The position numbers and the translations under genes are program-made. Shown here piece by piece: positions 34,108 to 41,906 of a DNA stretch of 64,000 nucleotides; the first letter of the stretch is position 1, and each line of letters starts with the position of its first letter. Source of the stretch: Stappia sp. 28M-7 (GTDB taxonomy: Bacteria > Pseudomonadota > Alphaproteobacteria > Rhizobiales > Stappiaceae); the NCBI RefSeq assembly GCF_014252955.1, contig NZ_JACMIA010000001.1:124001-188000 (forward strand). The letters run 5' to 3'. A model generated the notes under the pieces. That model was given only the letters and a program-made list of their open reading frames with translations, was not told the origin of the DNA and did no database searches.

Positions 34108-34908
34108 TTACTCGGCCGCTTCGCGCATGGACATCGCGTAGCGCTGCAGCGCGTCGTCCTCGACCGGCTCGATCGGCGTGAAATCGCGATGGGCGATATA
34201 TTCCGGCCGGGTCGGCTTGCGGATCGCGTTGGAGACGGTGGAGAGCGTCAGATAGACGATCTTGCGCGGGTAGGGCGTGATGTTGCCCGACGAGCCGTGC
34301 ACCAGGTTGCCGTGATGGATCAGCAACCCGCCCGCCTTGCCGGTCGGAGCGACGATGCCGCCCTTGGCGGCGAGCTCGGTCACGGTGTCGTTGTCGAGCG
34401 TCCACAGGCCGTAGCTGGTGGTTGTGGTGTCGTATTCCGACTTGAGCTGGCCGTGGGTGTGCGAACCGCCGATCAGCATGAGCGGACCGTTGATCGGCAG
34501 CACGTCGTCGAGGAACACCGAGATGTTCATCGCCCGCGGCTCGGGCATGCCGTCATCCTTGTGCCAGGTGGGGAAGTCCTGGTGCCACTGCCAGACGTCG
34601 CCGGTGAAGGCGGCCTTCGCGTTCACCTTGAACTGGTGCATGTACAGTTCTTCGCCGAAGATCTGGCGCACCGGCTCGATGAGGCGGGGATGACGCCCGA
34701 GCAGACGGAACGCCTCGTTGTAGGTATGGCAGGCAAAGGCCGTACGCGGCGTGCCGTCCTTCTCGCGCCAGATCTCCTTGCGGTCCTCGTCGAAGATGCC
34801 GGACGCCGCCTCCCGCAGCACCTCGACCTCTTCCGGCGAGAACGCCTCGGGCAGGAAAAGATAGCCGTGGCGGTTGAATTCGTCCTGTTGTTCCTGCGTC
34901 AGCTTCAT
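34108..34908 (-). CDS. Phytanoyl-CoA dioxygenase family Fe(II)/2-oxoglutarate hydroxylase, EctD-like
   Basis: 266 aa. Iron ligands His109 and Asp111 (WQWHQDFPTWH) and His204 (VHGSSGNITPYPR). The signature closely follows the ectoine hydroxylase pattern (F-x-W-H-S-D-F-E-T-W-H, then DGMPxMRA, then HGSNGNITPFPR), here WHQDFPTWHKDDGMPEPRAM and NGPLMLIGGSH. That points to a hydroxylase of ectoine or a structurally similar cyclic amino acid. No ectABC is in the window, so a proline- or ectoine-like imported substrate is possible. The start at 34908 is set by the excellent AGAGGAGG 8 bases upstream. A GntR gene lies 29 bp upstream on the same strand. Confidence 0.87.
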   Translation of the reverse strand: MKLTQEQQDEFNRHGYLFLPEAFSPEEVEVLREAASGIFDEDRKEIWREKDGTPRTAFACHTYNEAFRLLGRHPRLIEPVRQIFGEELYMHQFKVNAKAAFTGDVWQWHQDFPTWHKDDGMPEPRAMNISVFLDDVLPINGPLMLIGGSHTHGQLKSEYDTTTTSYGLWTLDNDTVTELAAKGGIVAPTGKAGGLLIHHGNLVHGSSGNITPYPRKIVYLTLSTVSNAIRKPTRPEYIAHRDFTPIEPVEDDALQRYAMSMREAAE

Positions 34909-34937
34909 GTGGCGTTCCTCCTCTTGGGTCACGGCCT

Positions 34938-35633
34938 TCAGGCCGTGTTCTTCAAAACCTGCCTGGCGGTGAGGCGAGCCTCCGTTTCCTTACCGGCATT
35001 TTCCGCATGGGCCCTTGCGGCGCCTTCCGCGGCTGCGTCGCCGGCCGCGATGAGCCGGGCGATCTCGTGATGGTGCTCCCAGGCGGATTCGCGGAAGCCG
35101 CCGATGTCGAGAACCAGCCGCATGGAGCGCATCATGTGCGAGAACTGCGGCTCGAGCGTTTCGGCGATCCGGCGGTTGCCGGACATGACGATGACCTGGT
35201 TGTGGAAGTCGACGTCGAGCGCGATGCGCTCCGCCACGGGCGTGTCGTCCCCGAAGCTCTCGGCCTGGCGCAGGATCGCGGCGAGCGTCTTCAGCTCGGC
35301 CTCCGGCATGCTGCCCTCCGCGACCCGCGCGGCCGCTAGGCCGGCGGCCAGCCCGTCGAGCGCGGCGCGAACCTGATAGATCTCGCGAAGATGCGCCGGA
35401 TCGATCTCCGTGACCTTGAGCCCCTTGCGCCCGGTCTCCTCCACCAGCCCGTCGCGCTTGAGCAGCTGCAGCGCATGGCTGACCGGCTGGCGCGACACGC
35501 CGAGGCGGTCGGCAAGCTCGGCCTGGCGGATGCGCTCGCCCGGTGCCAGCTCGGCCAGCGCGATGGCCTGGCGCAGCCGCTCGTAGACGCGGTCCACCAG
35601 GATCGGGCTCTGGTCGATGAGTTCCATGGGCAT
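34938..35633 (-). CDS. GntR family regulator with FCD domain
   Basis: 231 aa. The GntR winged helix (about 10-75) has VYERLRQAIALAELAPGERIRQAELADRLGVSRQPVSHALQLLKRDGLVEE; the FCD helical bundle (about 85-215) has LREIYQVRAALDGLAAGLAA, DVDFHNQVIVMSGNRRI, and EHHHEIARLIAAGDAAAEGAA, with the metal-site His residues. The start at 35633 has AGGGGAAGGA 8 bases upstream; an ATG two codons later is an alternative. It is first in a minus-strand run with the EctD-like hydroxylase (29 bp) and probably regulates it. Confidence 0.9.
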   Translation of the reverse strand: MPMELIDQSPILVDRVYERLRQAIALAELAPGERIRQAELADRLGVSRQPVSHALQLLKRDGLVEETGRKGLKVTEIDPAHLREIYQVRAALDGLAAGLAAARVAEGSMPEAELKTLAAILRQAESFGDDTPVAERIALDVDFHNQVIVMSGNRRIAETLEPQFSHMMRSMRLVLDIGGFRESAWEHHHEIARLIAAGDAAAEGAARAHAENAGKETEARLTARQVLKNTA

Positions 35634-36702
35634 GCCTAGCGTCCTTCCCCTTACGGTCCTTGCGGACATCGCAACGAAGCGCAGCCGGCGCGAAAGCACC
35701 CGGGCCGATCCCGGGGGCTGGTTGTGCGGCCTGTCCGGCGCGATGCCGGGACAAGCTGACGGAACGCGCGCACCGCCGCAATGCACCGCAGGTATGACAT
35801 GGGAGGCCTGTTCGGCACACCCGGCGGCGCGACGTTCCGGGACGGACCTGTCCCTGTCCTGGCCGGGATGCGGCCAAGCTCTTCGTGACCTCCGCTGCGG
35901 CCGTTTCGGCTCCGCACCGTGCCGGATCCGTCCGGCGGGCAAGAAGCCGGACCGGCCGACGGTCTGGCGATGGGGCCAACGGAGCCCTGAGCGCCGGTGG
36001 TCCGGCGAAATCCGTGCGCCGCTCCTGCAGCGCGAGCCTTTCGTCCACTCCGGCGTCCGCTCCGGCACGTCGGTCTTCGCCCGGTCGGGAGCGGTGGTTC
36101 GATCAATCAGGAATTCGGAATTCCAAATTCCAATGATGCAACCCTGCCCGAGCGGATCGGCGCTGTCAACAGTTTGGAATTCCGAATTCCATTTCGAGTG
36201 GTTCGGCCGTGGGCGGGGTGGAGGCGGCGGTAGAAGAGGACGCGTGCGCTTCGGGGTATCGGTTCCAGTGCCTTGGGCTGCTGCTTGGGAGGGGTGGGCG
36301 GTTGGCGCGAAGGAATGTGCAACCCGCTGAAGTAATGTCCCGAAGACGCAAGGCAGGCGCGCCGCATGGCATGCGCGGAAGGCGGGATGAAGAGCGGGAG
36401 ATCGGCCGGGACATGCTGCAGGGCGAGGCTCTCCCTCCAGGTGATTTGCCGGCTCATGTGCTGAGATACCGCAGAGGCAGCGAGCGGCGCCGGGCAGCGG
36501 GCGCCGTGCCGGCAAGTCGCCGGCGCTACGGGCTCGGCCGGCATCCTTGCAAGATTTCGCAGGAATTCCGCGCAAGGGGCGGCTCTCGCCCGGCTGCTGT
36601 TCAGCTTCTGGGGCGGCGGGAAGCGGCCGTGGATCAAGGAGGGGGGCGCCGGCTCTGCCTTAAAGGAAACTTCGCCGCCTCAAGGTCTTGACGCGGCTTG
36701 GT
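35634..36702. other. 1.07 kb non-coding region upstream of the phosphonate/phosphate importer
   Basis: No convincing gene on either strand; frames here have shadow-like composition. It must contain the promoter of the GntR gene (minus strand, beyond 35633). The region includes the paired palindrome at 36110-36190 and a Pho-box-like site just beyond its right edge. It is unusually long for this otherwise compact window, which suggests degenerate remnants or an undetected RNA. Confidence 0.5.
36110..36190. repeat. Paired 15-base palindromes forming an 18-base perfect inverted repeat
   Basis: The left arm 36110-36127 is GGAATTCGGAATTCCAAA and the right arm 36173-36190 is its exact reverse complement; the spacer is 45 bases. 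Each arm contains the self-palindrome GGAATTC-S-GAATTCC (36110-36124, 36176-36190), whose centres are 66 bp apart (about 6.3 turns). Two operator copies, or the ends of a small mobile or hairpin-forming element, are possible. Confidence 0.7.
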
Positions 36703-36720
36703 TTGTCATCCAGCCTTCAC
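36703..36720 (+). promoter_or_regulatory. Possible Pho box
   Basis: TTGTCAT-CCAG-CCTTCAC resembles the PhoB consensus of two CTGTCAY repeats separated by 4 bases: 6 of 7 in the first half and 5 of 7 in the second by eye. It is 66 bp upstream of phnD. A TTGACG hexamer lies at 36688. Confidence 0.42.
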
Positions 36721-36785
36721 GCAGGACGCATAACAGACATCCGGTCCAGAACGGATGCAGATCGCGCCCCAGTGGAGGAACACAG

Positions 36786-37760
36786 ATGACCATGCACATG
36801 ACGAAGCTCGCCGGCGCTGCGAGCGTCGCCGCCTTGCTTGCCGGCCTCATCGCCGCAACGCCTGCGCAGGCCGAATTCAAGCTCGACAGCCGCTACACCG
36901 ATGCCGATGGCGACCTGATCGCGGACATTCCGTCCGATCCGGCGCAGCAGATCGATCCCTCGACGCTGATCTTCGCCTATACCCCGGTCGAGGATCCGGC
37001 GGTCTATGCCGAGGCCTGGGCCGACTTCCTGGCCCATATGGAGAGCGTCACCGGCAAGAAGGTGCAGTTCTTCCCCGTCCAGTCGAACGCCGCCCAGATC
37101 GAGGCGATGCGCGCCGGCCGCCTGCACATCGCCGGCTTCAACACCGGCTCCAACCCGCTTGCCGTCGCCTGCGCGGGCTTCCGCCCGTTCACGATGATGG
37201 CCAAGGCCGACGGCAGCTTCGGCTACGAGATGGAAATCATCACCTATCCGGGCTCGGGCATCGAGAAGCCGGAAGACATCAAGGGCAAGACGCTTGCCTT
37301 CACCGCCGAGACCTCGAATTCCGGCTTCAAGGCGCCGTCCGCGCTGTTGAAGGCCGAATACGGCCTCGTCTCCGGCACCGACTACGAGCCGGCCTTCTCC
37401 GGCAAGCACGACAATTCGGTGCTCGGCGTCGCCAACAAGGACTATCCGGCGGCCGCGATCGCCAACTCCGTCATGCACCGCATGATCGAGCGCGAGGTGA
37501 TCAAGCCCGAGCAGGTGGTCAGCATCTACAAGTCGCAGACCTTCCCGACCACTGGCTACGGCGTTGCCTACAACCTGAAACCGGAGCTGCAGGATAAGAT
37601 CAAGGAAGGCTTCGCCACCTTCAAGTGGGAAGGCTCGTCGCTGGAGAAGGAGTTCTCCAAGTCGGGCGAGGCGCAGTTCATCCCGATCACCTTCAAGGAC
37701 AACTGGTCCGTCATCCGTCAGATCGACGCGGCGAACGACGTTTCCTACAACTGCCAGTAA
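36786..37760 (+). CDS. phnD: Phosphonate/phosphate ABC transporter substrate-binding protein
   Basis: 324 aa periplasmic receptor of the PhnD class. The signal peptide is about 1-29 (MTMHMTKLAGAASVAALLAG, cleavage AQAEF). Landmarks: LIFAYTPVEDPAVYAEAWADFLAHMESVTGKKVQFF, MRAGRLHIAGFNTGSNPLAV, IKGKTLAFTAETSNSGFKAPSALL (phosphonate-binding Ser/Thr loop), and DYPAAAIANSVMHRM. GGAGGAACACAG precedes the ATG. It heads an operon with phnC (after 159 bp) and two phnE genes. Without C-P lyase genes here, phosphate, phosphite or an alkylphosphonate are all possible ligands. Confidence 0.93.
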   Translation: MTMHMTKLAGAASVAALLAGLIAATPAQAEFKLDSRYTDADGDLIADIPSDPAQQIDPSTLIFAYTPVEDPAVYAEAWADFLAHMESVTGKKVQFFPVQSNAAQIEAMRAGRLHIAGFNTGSNPLAVACAGFRPFTMMAKADGSFGYEMEIITYPGSGIEKPEDIKGKTLAFTAETSNSGFKAPSALLKAEYGLVSGTDYEPAFSGKHDNSVLGVANKDYPAAAIANSVMHRMIEREVIKPEQVVSIYKSQTFPTTGYGVAYNLKPELQDKIKEGFATFKWEGSSLEKEFSKSGEAQFIPITFKDNWSVIRQIDAANDVSYNCQ

Positions 37761-37919
37761 GATCGTGAGCGGGCGGACGGCGCGCGGGGGAGTGTCTTCC
37801 GCGTTGCCGTCCGTGTCCGCGCCCGCATCCCTGGCCGTTCCCTTGCGCGCGGCCCTTCGTGCGGCGCGCAGGGGCCGGCAGACCCGGCCGTGACGGCCCT
37901 CTCTCCCCCGGATCCCCGC

Positions 37920-38738
37920 ATGCTGACAGTCGAAGCGCTTACCAAGACCTACAAGACCGGCGACAAGGCCCTCCGGTCAGTCAGTTTCACCGTGCCGAAG
38001 GGACAGGTCGTCGGCCTGATCGGGCCGTCCGGCGCCGGCAAGTCGACCCTCATCCGCTGCATCAACCGCTTGGTCGAGCCGACCGAGGGGCGGGTGCTGC
38101 TGAACGATCTCGACATCACCGGCCTGCCGGCGCGCGAACTGCGCCGCGCCCGCCGCCGCATCGGCATGATCTTCCAGGAATATGCCCTGGTGGAGCGTCT
38201 GACGGTGATGGAGAACGTGCTGTCGGGGCGCCTCGGCTATGTCGGTTTCTGGCGCTCCTTCCTGCGCCGGTTTCCCGGCGAGGACGTGGAGAACGCCTTC
38301 CGCCTGCTCGACCGGGTCGGCCTGATCGACCATGCGGACAAGCGCGCCGACGCCCTGTCGGGCGGCCAGCGCCAGCGCGTCGGCATCGCCCGCGCGCTCG
38401 CCCAGGATCCCGAGCTGCTGCTGATCGACGAGCCGACCGCCTCGCTCGATCCCAAGACCTCGCGTCAGATCATGCGGCTGATCGTCGAGATCTGCGCCGA
38501 GCGCGGCCTGCCGGCGATCATCAACATCCACGACGTCGTGCTGGCCCAGCAGTTCACCCAGCGCATCATCGGCCTGCGGGCGGGCGAGGTCGTCTTCGAC
38601 GGCACGCCGGACCTGCTCGACGAAAGCGTGCTCACCCGCATCTATGGCGAGGAGGACTGGACCGCCATGCGACGCGCGGCGGAAGAGGACGACCACGCCG
38701 AGCGCGACGCCGCCGAACGCATGGCCGGGATGGTCTGA
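37920..38738 (+). CDS. phnC: Phosphonate ABC transporter ATP-binding protein
   Basis: 272 aa. Walker [10 protein letters not shown] (35-43), Q-loop [19 protein letters not shown] typical of PhnC, signature [15 protein letters not shown] (about 142-156), Walker [13 protein letters not shown], and switch His in INIHDVVLA. Start is taken as ATG 37920 ([12 protein letters not shown]); the upstream GTG at 37890 adds ten residues without family support. It is translated 3 bp before the first phnE, so is tightly coupled to it. Confidence 0.94.
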   Translation: MLTVEALTKTYKTGDKALRSVSFTVPKGQVVGLIGPSGAGKSTLIRCINRLVEPTEGRVLLNDLDITGLPARELRRARRRIGMIFQEYALVERLTVMENVLSGRLGYVGFWRSFLRRFPGEDVENAFRLLDRVGLIDHADKRADALSGGQRQRVGIARALAQDPELLLIDEPTASLDPKTSRQIMRLIVEICAERGLPAIINIHDVVLAQQFTQRIIGLRAGEVVFDGTPDLLDESVLTRIYGEEDWTAMRRAAEEDDHAERDAAERMAGMV

Positions 38739-38741
38739 GCC

Positions 38742-39554
38742 ATGAGCGCGACCGCAAAGGCCTATCCCCGTCGCTGGCGCCGGTCGGCGACGATGATCCC
38801 CGATCCGCGCTGGCGCTACGGGATCTACACTGTCATCCTCGTCTATCTGGTGCTGGCCATCGGCTCGATCGACGTCAACTGGGCCCGCGTCTGGGACGGG
38901 CTCGACCGGGGCTGGCGCTTCGTCCAGGGCTTCCTGCAGCCGGACTTCACCAGCCGCTGGAAGGACATCAGCAACGGCATGATCGAGAGCCTGACCATGA
39001 CGGTCACGGCCACCGTCGCCGGCGTGCTGATCTCCGTGCCCATCGGCATCGGCGCGGCCCGCAACATCGCCCCGCGCGCGGTCTACTACGTCTGCCGCGG
39101 CATCATCGCGGTGAGCCGGTCGCTGCAGGAGATCATCATCGCCATCCTGCTGGTCGCCATGTTCGGCTTCGGACCCTTCGCCGGCTTCCTGACCCTGTCC
39201 TTCGCCACCATCGGCTTCCTGGCCAAGCTGCTGGCCGAGGACATCGAGGACATCGACGAGGCCCAGGCCGAGGCGGTGCGCGCCACCGGCGCGTCCTGGT
39301 GGCAGCTGGTCAACTACGCGGTGCAGCCGCAGGTGATGCCGCGCCTGATCGGCCTGACGCTCTACCGCTTCGACATCAATTTCCGCGAGAGCGCGGTGAT
39401 CGGCATCGTCGGCGCGGGCGGCATCGGCGCGACGCTGAACACCGCCATCGACCGCTACGAATACGACAGCGCCGGAGCGATCCTGCTGATCATCATCGGC
39501 GTGGTGATGTTCGCGGAATACTCCTCCAGCTATATCCGCAAGTGGGTGCAGTGA
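38742..39554 (+). CDS. phnE: Phosphonate ABC transporter permease, first subunit
   Basis: 270 aa, six hydrophobic segments (e.g. residues about 27-43, 85-105 and 128-150). The PhnE/MetI-type EAA loop is AEAVRATGASWWQLVNYAVQPQVMP (about 178-202), and NFRESAVIGIVGAGGIGATLN follows. It lies 3 bp after phnC and 1 bp before the second phnE, which is too close for separate promoters. The two permeases share only family motifs and probably form a heterodimer. Confidence 0.93.
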   Translation: MSATAKAYPRRWRRSATMIPDPRWRYGIYTVILVYLVLAIGSIDVNWARVWDGLDRGWRFVQGFLQPDFTSRWKDISNGMIESLTMTVTATVAGVLISVPIGIGAARNIAPRAVYYVCRGIIAVSRSLQEIIIAILLVAMFGFGPFAGFLTLSFATIGFLAKLLAEDIEDIDEAQAEAVRATGASWWQLVNYAVQPQVMPRLIGLTLYRFDINFRESAVIGIVGAGGIGATLNTAIDRYEYDSAGAILLIIIGVVMFAEYSSSYIRKWVQ

Positions 39555-39555
39555 C

Positions 39556-40371
39556 ATGCCGGTGATCAAAACCGAAAACGGCCCGGTCTGGCTCCGCCGC
39601 ACCCCGCAAGCCTCCTTGCGCCTGTGGGCCGCATGGTTCGTGTTCGTCGCCCTCACCGTCTGGTGCTGGCAGGTGATGACGAAGGACACGATCTGGGCCT
39701 TCGTCTATGACGCGCCGCAACAGGCGGCCGACATCGGCTCGCGCATGTTCCCGCCGCGGCTGAGCTATATCGACAAGCTGCTCTGGCCCTTGTGGGACAC
39801 GATCAACATGGCGACGCTCGGCACCATGCTCGGCGTCGCCATCGCGACGCCCATCGCCTTCCTGGCCGCGCGCAACACCACGCCGAGCCTGCTGATCGCC
39901 CGTCCGATCGCGCTGTTCATCATCGTCGCCTCGCGCTCGATCAATTCGCTGATCTGGGCGCTGCTGCTGGTCTCGATCCTCGGCCCCGGCCTGCTCGCCG
40001 GCATCATCGCCATCGCGCTGCGCTCCATCGGCTTCGTCGGCAAGCTGCTCTACGAGGCCATCGAGGAAACCGAGTTGACGCAGATCGAGGCGGTGCAGGC
40101 GACCGGCGCCAGCGGCGCGCAGCTGCTCAACTACGGCTACTGGCCGCAGATCGCGCCGGCCTTCTGGGGCATCTCGGTGTTCCGCTGGGACATCAACATC
40201 CGCGAGAGTGCGGTGCTCGGCCTTGTCGGTGCCGGCGGTCTCGGGCTGCAACTGCAGGCCTCGCTCAGCGTGCTGGCCTGGCCGCAGGTGACGACGATCC
40301 TGCTGGTCATCCTGGCGACCGTCGTGTTCAGCGAGTGGGTCTCGGCCAAGGTCCGCCACGCCATCATCTGA
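39556..40371 (+). CDS. phnE: Phosphonate ABC transporter permease, second subunit
   Basis: 271 aa. Hydrophobic segments at about 20-38 (LWAAWFVFVALTVWCWQVM), 90-108, 116-138 and others. The EAA loop is IEAVQATGASGAQLLNYGYWPQIAP (about 176-200), followed by NIRESAVLGLVGAGGLGLQLQ. It starts one base after the first phnE stop. Two PhnE genes in tandem are common in alphaproteobacterial phosphonate/phosphate importers. Confidence 0.93.
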   Translation: MPVIKTENGPVWLRRTPQASLRLWAAWFVFVALTVWCWQVMTKDTIWAFVYDAPQQAADIGSRMFPPRLSYIDKLLWPLWDTINMATLGTMLGVAIATPIAFLAARNTTPSLLIARPIALFIIVASRSINSLIWALLLVSILGPGLLAGIIAIALRSIGFVGKLLYEAIEETELTQIEAVQATGASGAQLLNYGYWPQIAPAFWGISVFRWDINIRESAVLGLVGAGGLGLQLQASLSVLAWPQVTTILLVILATVVFSEWVSAKVRHAII

Positions 40372-40476
40372 GGGGCAGGGCAACGGGCGGGCTTTTCGGC
40401 GGCTCCCTTGCGGGGCTATGCATGGGGACGGGGCGGAGAGCACTCCGCCCGCTCCATCGCACCCGGAGGATCGACC

Positions 40477-40989
40477 ATGGCCGACACGCCCGTTCACATG
40501 CCCGTCCTGCGGCTCGCCGATCTCGATTGCGTCACCCAGGCCCATGGCGCGACGTTCGAGACGCGGTTCGCCGCCATCGCCGCGCCGCTCGGTGCGCGCC
40601 GTCTGGGCGCGCGCTATGTCGAGGTGCCGGCCGGCAAGAAGGCCTGGCCGTTCCACTGCCACCACGCCAACGACGAGATGTTCGTGATCCTGTCGGGCTC
40701 CGGCACGCTGCGCTATGGCGACAAGTGCCATTCCGTTGCCGGCGGCGATGTCGTCGTCTGCCCCGCCGGCGGGCCGGAAACCGCGCATCAGCTGATCGCC
40801 GGAGCGGACGAGCCGCTGCGCTATCTCGCGGTCAGCACGATGAACGAGCCCGACGTTATGGAATATCCCGACAGCGGCAAGGTCACGGTCTTTGCCGGGG
40901 CCGCTCCCGGCGGCGACAAGGCGGCGCGGCGGGTGGCGCTCACCCTGCGCAAGGACAGCGCCGTCGACTACTGGGACGGGGAAGAGTAA
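40477..40989 (+). CDS. Cupin domain protein
   Basis: 170 aa. Single cupin barrel: the first motif HCHHANDEMFVILSGSGTLRYG (about 62-83) has the His-x-His plus Glu metal set, and the second motif is CPAGGPETAHQLIAG (about 95-109). The family is similar to small sugar- or amino-acid-related cupins, but the ligand is unknown. Start 40477 has CGGAGGA upstream; the frame is open earlier without family support. It lies 106 bp after the phnE operon, with a GC-rich hairpin (40431-40450) in between, so co-transcription is doubtful. Confidence 0.83.
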   Translation: MADTPVHMPVLRLADLDCVTQAHGATFETRFAAIAAPLGARRLGARYVEVPAGKKAWPFHCHHANDEMFVILSGSGTLRYGDKCHSVAGGDVVVCPAGGPETAHQLIAGADEPLRYLAVSTMNEPDVMEYPDSGKVTVFAGAAPGGDKAARRVALTLRKDSAVDYWDGEE

Positions 40990-41008
40990 GCCGCGAGGCG
41001 GCGGCGGG

Positions 41009-41659
41009 TCAGTCCCGCCGCTCCAGCGCCAGACGCAGCCCGAAACCGATCAGCACCGCGCCGGTCAGCCCGTCGAGCGTGCGGGTGACCGCAGGGCGCC
41101 TGAGCATGCCGGCGACGGGGCGGGTCGCCAGCGTCAGCAGCGCGAACCAGGCGGTGCCCATCGTCGCGTGGATCGCGGCGAGGCCTACGCTGAAGGCGAC
41201 GACCGGAACGCCCTCGGCGGTGAACTGCGGCAGGAAGCTGATGTAGAACACGCCGACCTTGGGATTGAGCAGGTTGGTCAGCAGCCCGCGCCAGAACCAG
41301 CCACGGCCGCTGATGGCGCCATTGCCTTTCGCGCTTGCCGCCGCCGCGACCTGTTGCGCCCGTGTGGTCGACAGGGCCGCGCGCAGCATGCCGAAGCCGA
41401 GCCACAGGAGATAGAGTGCGCCGGCGATCCGCAGCAAGGTGTAGGCGGTCTCCGAGACCGCCAGAACCGCGCCGAGGCCGAGCGCGGCCATCAGCCCCCA
41501 GGCGAGAACGCCGGTGGAGACCCCGGCCCCGGCCAGCATGGCACGGCGCGGCCCTTCCACGGCCGCTGTGCGCAGCACGAGTGCGGTGTCGAGGCCGGGC
41601 GTCAGGGTGAGAAGCGCGGCGGCAACCGAAAAGGCGAGAACGGCGGAAAGCGGATCCAT
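41009..41659 (-). CDS. LysE/RhtB family amino-acid exporter
   Basis: 216 aa, six hydrophobic segments. It opens with AVLAFSVAAALLTLTPGLDTALVLRTAAVEGPRRAM, the LysE signature (TPGxDTALV), then GAVLAVSETAYTLLRIAGALYLLWLGFGMLR, and LTNLLNPKVGVFYISFLPQF (the NPK loop). Start 41659 (MDPLSAVL) has AGGA 8 bases upstream; the frame remains open far upstream without family sequence. It is monocistronic and converges with the cupin gene. Export of an amino acid or homoserine lactone-like compound is the family role; specificity is unknown. Confidence 0.88.
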   Translation of the reverse strand: MDPLSAVLAFSVAAALLTLTPGLDTALVLRTAAVEGPRRAMLAGAGVSTGVLAWGLMAALGLGAVLAVSETAYTLLRIAGALYLLWLGFGMLRAALSTTRAQQVAAAASAKGNGAISGRGWFWRGLLTNLLNPKVGVFYISFLPQFTAEGVPVVAFSVGLAAIHATMGTAWFALLTLATRPVAGMLRRPAVTRTLDGLTGAVLIGFGLRLALERRD

Positions 41660-41906
41660 CGGCAGCATCCTGGCGAAAGCGGCGCCCGCAAGGGTGCAGG
41701 CACGATCCGTAAAGGGATCGCACGGCCCTGCCGGCCGGCCAAGCGGTTTTCTTTCAGCCCGGAGTGAGGTCCGTTCGCTCCAGAGAGCACGTGTCTGATC
41801 CCGGCTCAGCAGTTCTGCGTATTGCATGGCCACAGTGCGAGGGCCGATGCTTGCGCACCAACCAGATGCCCGCATGCGGGCGGGCTCCCGACATATGAGA
41901 TCCGCG

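Noticed and set aside
31649..34405. A 918-codon minus-strand reading frame spanning several genes.
   Set aside because: It is a GC-rich shadow of the M48, Ntn hydrolase, SDR and dioxygenase genes, which have proper family motifs in other frames.
36786..40371. Phosphonate C-P lyase pathway.
   Set aside because: Only the transporter is present; no phnGHIJKLM genes occur in the window.
40431..40450. GGGCGGAG-AGCA-CTCCGCCC hairpin as a terminator of the phn operon.
   Set aside because: No T-run follows and it is only 27 bp before the cupin start codon; it could equally be a leader structure.
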